5,200 nt of DNA, taken from NCBI GenBank assembly GCA_005881055.1, contig VBHW01000067.1, forward strand, positions 1 to 5,200, given 5' to 3'. The position numbers and the translations under genes are program-made. The DNA comes from Chloroflexota bacterium (lineage in GTDB: Bacteria > Chloroflexota > Limnocylindria > Limnocylindrales > CSP1-4). Positions 4,912-5,200 of the stretch are shown one piece after another; position 1 is the stretch's first letter, and each line of letters starts with the position of its first letter. Below the pieces are notes generated by a model. The model saw only the letters and a list, made by a program, of their open reading frames with translations, was not told the origin of the DNA and searched no databases.

Positions 4912-5200
4912 GCCCACGCTCGACTGGCTCCTCGACGGGGCGTCGATCGCCTCGAGCGGCCCTCCTACTCCTCGCGGTTGCGGTTCTCGCGGTCGTCGGT
5001 GTCGCGGTCGTGACCGGGCGGTTGCCCGGGTTGGGCTCCGGTGGCAGCTCCCCGGCCGTGACCGCATCGCCGCCCGCCGCCACGACGTCCTCCTCAGCGA
5101 CCCCTACCCGGACCCCGACCGCCAGCGCGTCGACCGGCTCGCCGTCATCCGGATCTCCGTCGCCCACGAGCTCGGCGTCGCTCCCCGAGAGCCCGGCGCC
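4908..5200 (+). CDS. Membrane-anchored protein with Ser/Thr/Pro-rich linker, N-terminal part (runs off right edge)
   Basis: 97 residues are visible and the frame is still open at the window end. A polar Arg/Ser N-terminus with RR at 12-13 is followed by a hydrophobic segment at about 18-36 (AALLLLAVAVLAVVGVAVV), a signal anchor or signal peptide; there is no lipobox cysteine. From about residue 45 onward it is nearly all Ser, Thr, Pro, Ala and Gly, the kind of extended linker that joins a membrane anchor to an extracytoplasmic domain. That domain would lie outside the window, so no function can be given. Start is the GTG at 4908, overlapping the preceding TGA (GTGA), which implies translational coupling with the small two-TM gene; no Shine-Dalgarno is evident beyond a weak ACAGG at 4897-4901. 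Confidence 0.7.
   Translation, partial: MSPRSTGSSTGRRSPRAALLLLAVAVLAVVGVAVVTGRLPGLGSGGSSPAVTASPPAATTSSSATPTRTPTASASTGSPSSGSPSPTSSASLPESPA

Noticed and set aside
4800..5200. CRISPR or tandem repeat in the Ser/Thr/Pro-rich coding region
   Set aside because: The repetition is only amino-acid bias; no repeated unit of fixed length is visible in the DNA.
1..5200. Mobile element or defence island
   Set aside because: No transposase, integrase, nuclease, helicase or terminal repeats were found, and base composition is uniform across the window.

Overview
The window looks like chromosome from a very GC-rich bacterium. Third codon positions are almost always G or C, GTG starts are used alongside ATG, and no start has a good Shine-Dalgarno sequence. 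Three genes instead have a TANNNT -10 box six or seven bases before the start codon, which points to leaderless mRNAs. Together with Ser/Thr/Pro-rich membrane-anchored proteins, this fits a high-GC Chloroflexota lineage (Limnocylindria-like) or an actinobacterium. The taxon is an inference, and no marker gene here settles it.

Layout. At 1-309 (minus) is the N-terminal third of a PIG-L/LmbE-type zinc deacetylase that runs off the left edge. The 162-base gap at 310-471 holds an 11-bp inverted repeat that probably ends the next transcript. At 472-2344 (minus) is a three-gene operon, transcribed HAD-family phosphatase, then thiamine pyrophosphokinase, then Bcp-type peroxiredoxin, with an ATGA overlap between the last two. 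A 59-bp divergent promoter region (2345-2403) separates it from a plus-strand pair: a YbaK/EbsC-type aminoacyl-tRNA deacylase (2404-2985) and a small cytosolic protein with PQQ-propeller-like repeats (3026-3607).

The 213-base gap at 3608-3820 has no convincing gene. It contains a long, nearly perfect hairpin (3636-3702), then two GC-rich hairpins, then the promoter of the next gene. From 3821 to the right edge is a tight plus-strand cluster of three membrane proteins: a two-TM protein resembling the GIDE/BAM domain of MUL1-like proteins (3821-4540), a small two-TM protein (4546-4911), and the N-terminus of a membrane-anchored protein with a long Ser/Thr/Pro linker (4908 to edge).

Functionally, the left half is housekeeping: thiamine diphosphate formation, peroxide detoxification, phosphate-ester hydrolysis and tRNA editing. 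The right-hand cluster is uncharacterised and looks like an envelope-associated unit. I see no CRISPR array, insertion sequence, tRNA or rRNA, and no clear new defence or mobile system. The most unusual signals are the recurrent leaderless promoter geometry and the structured hairpin at 3636-3702.
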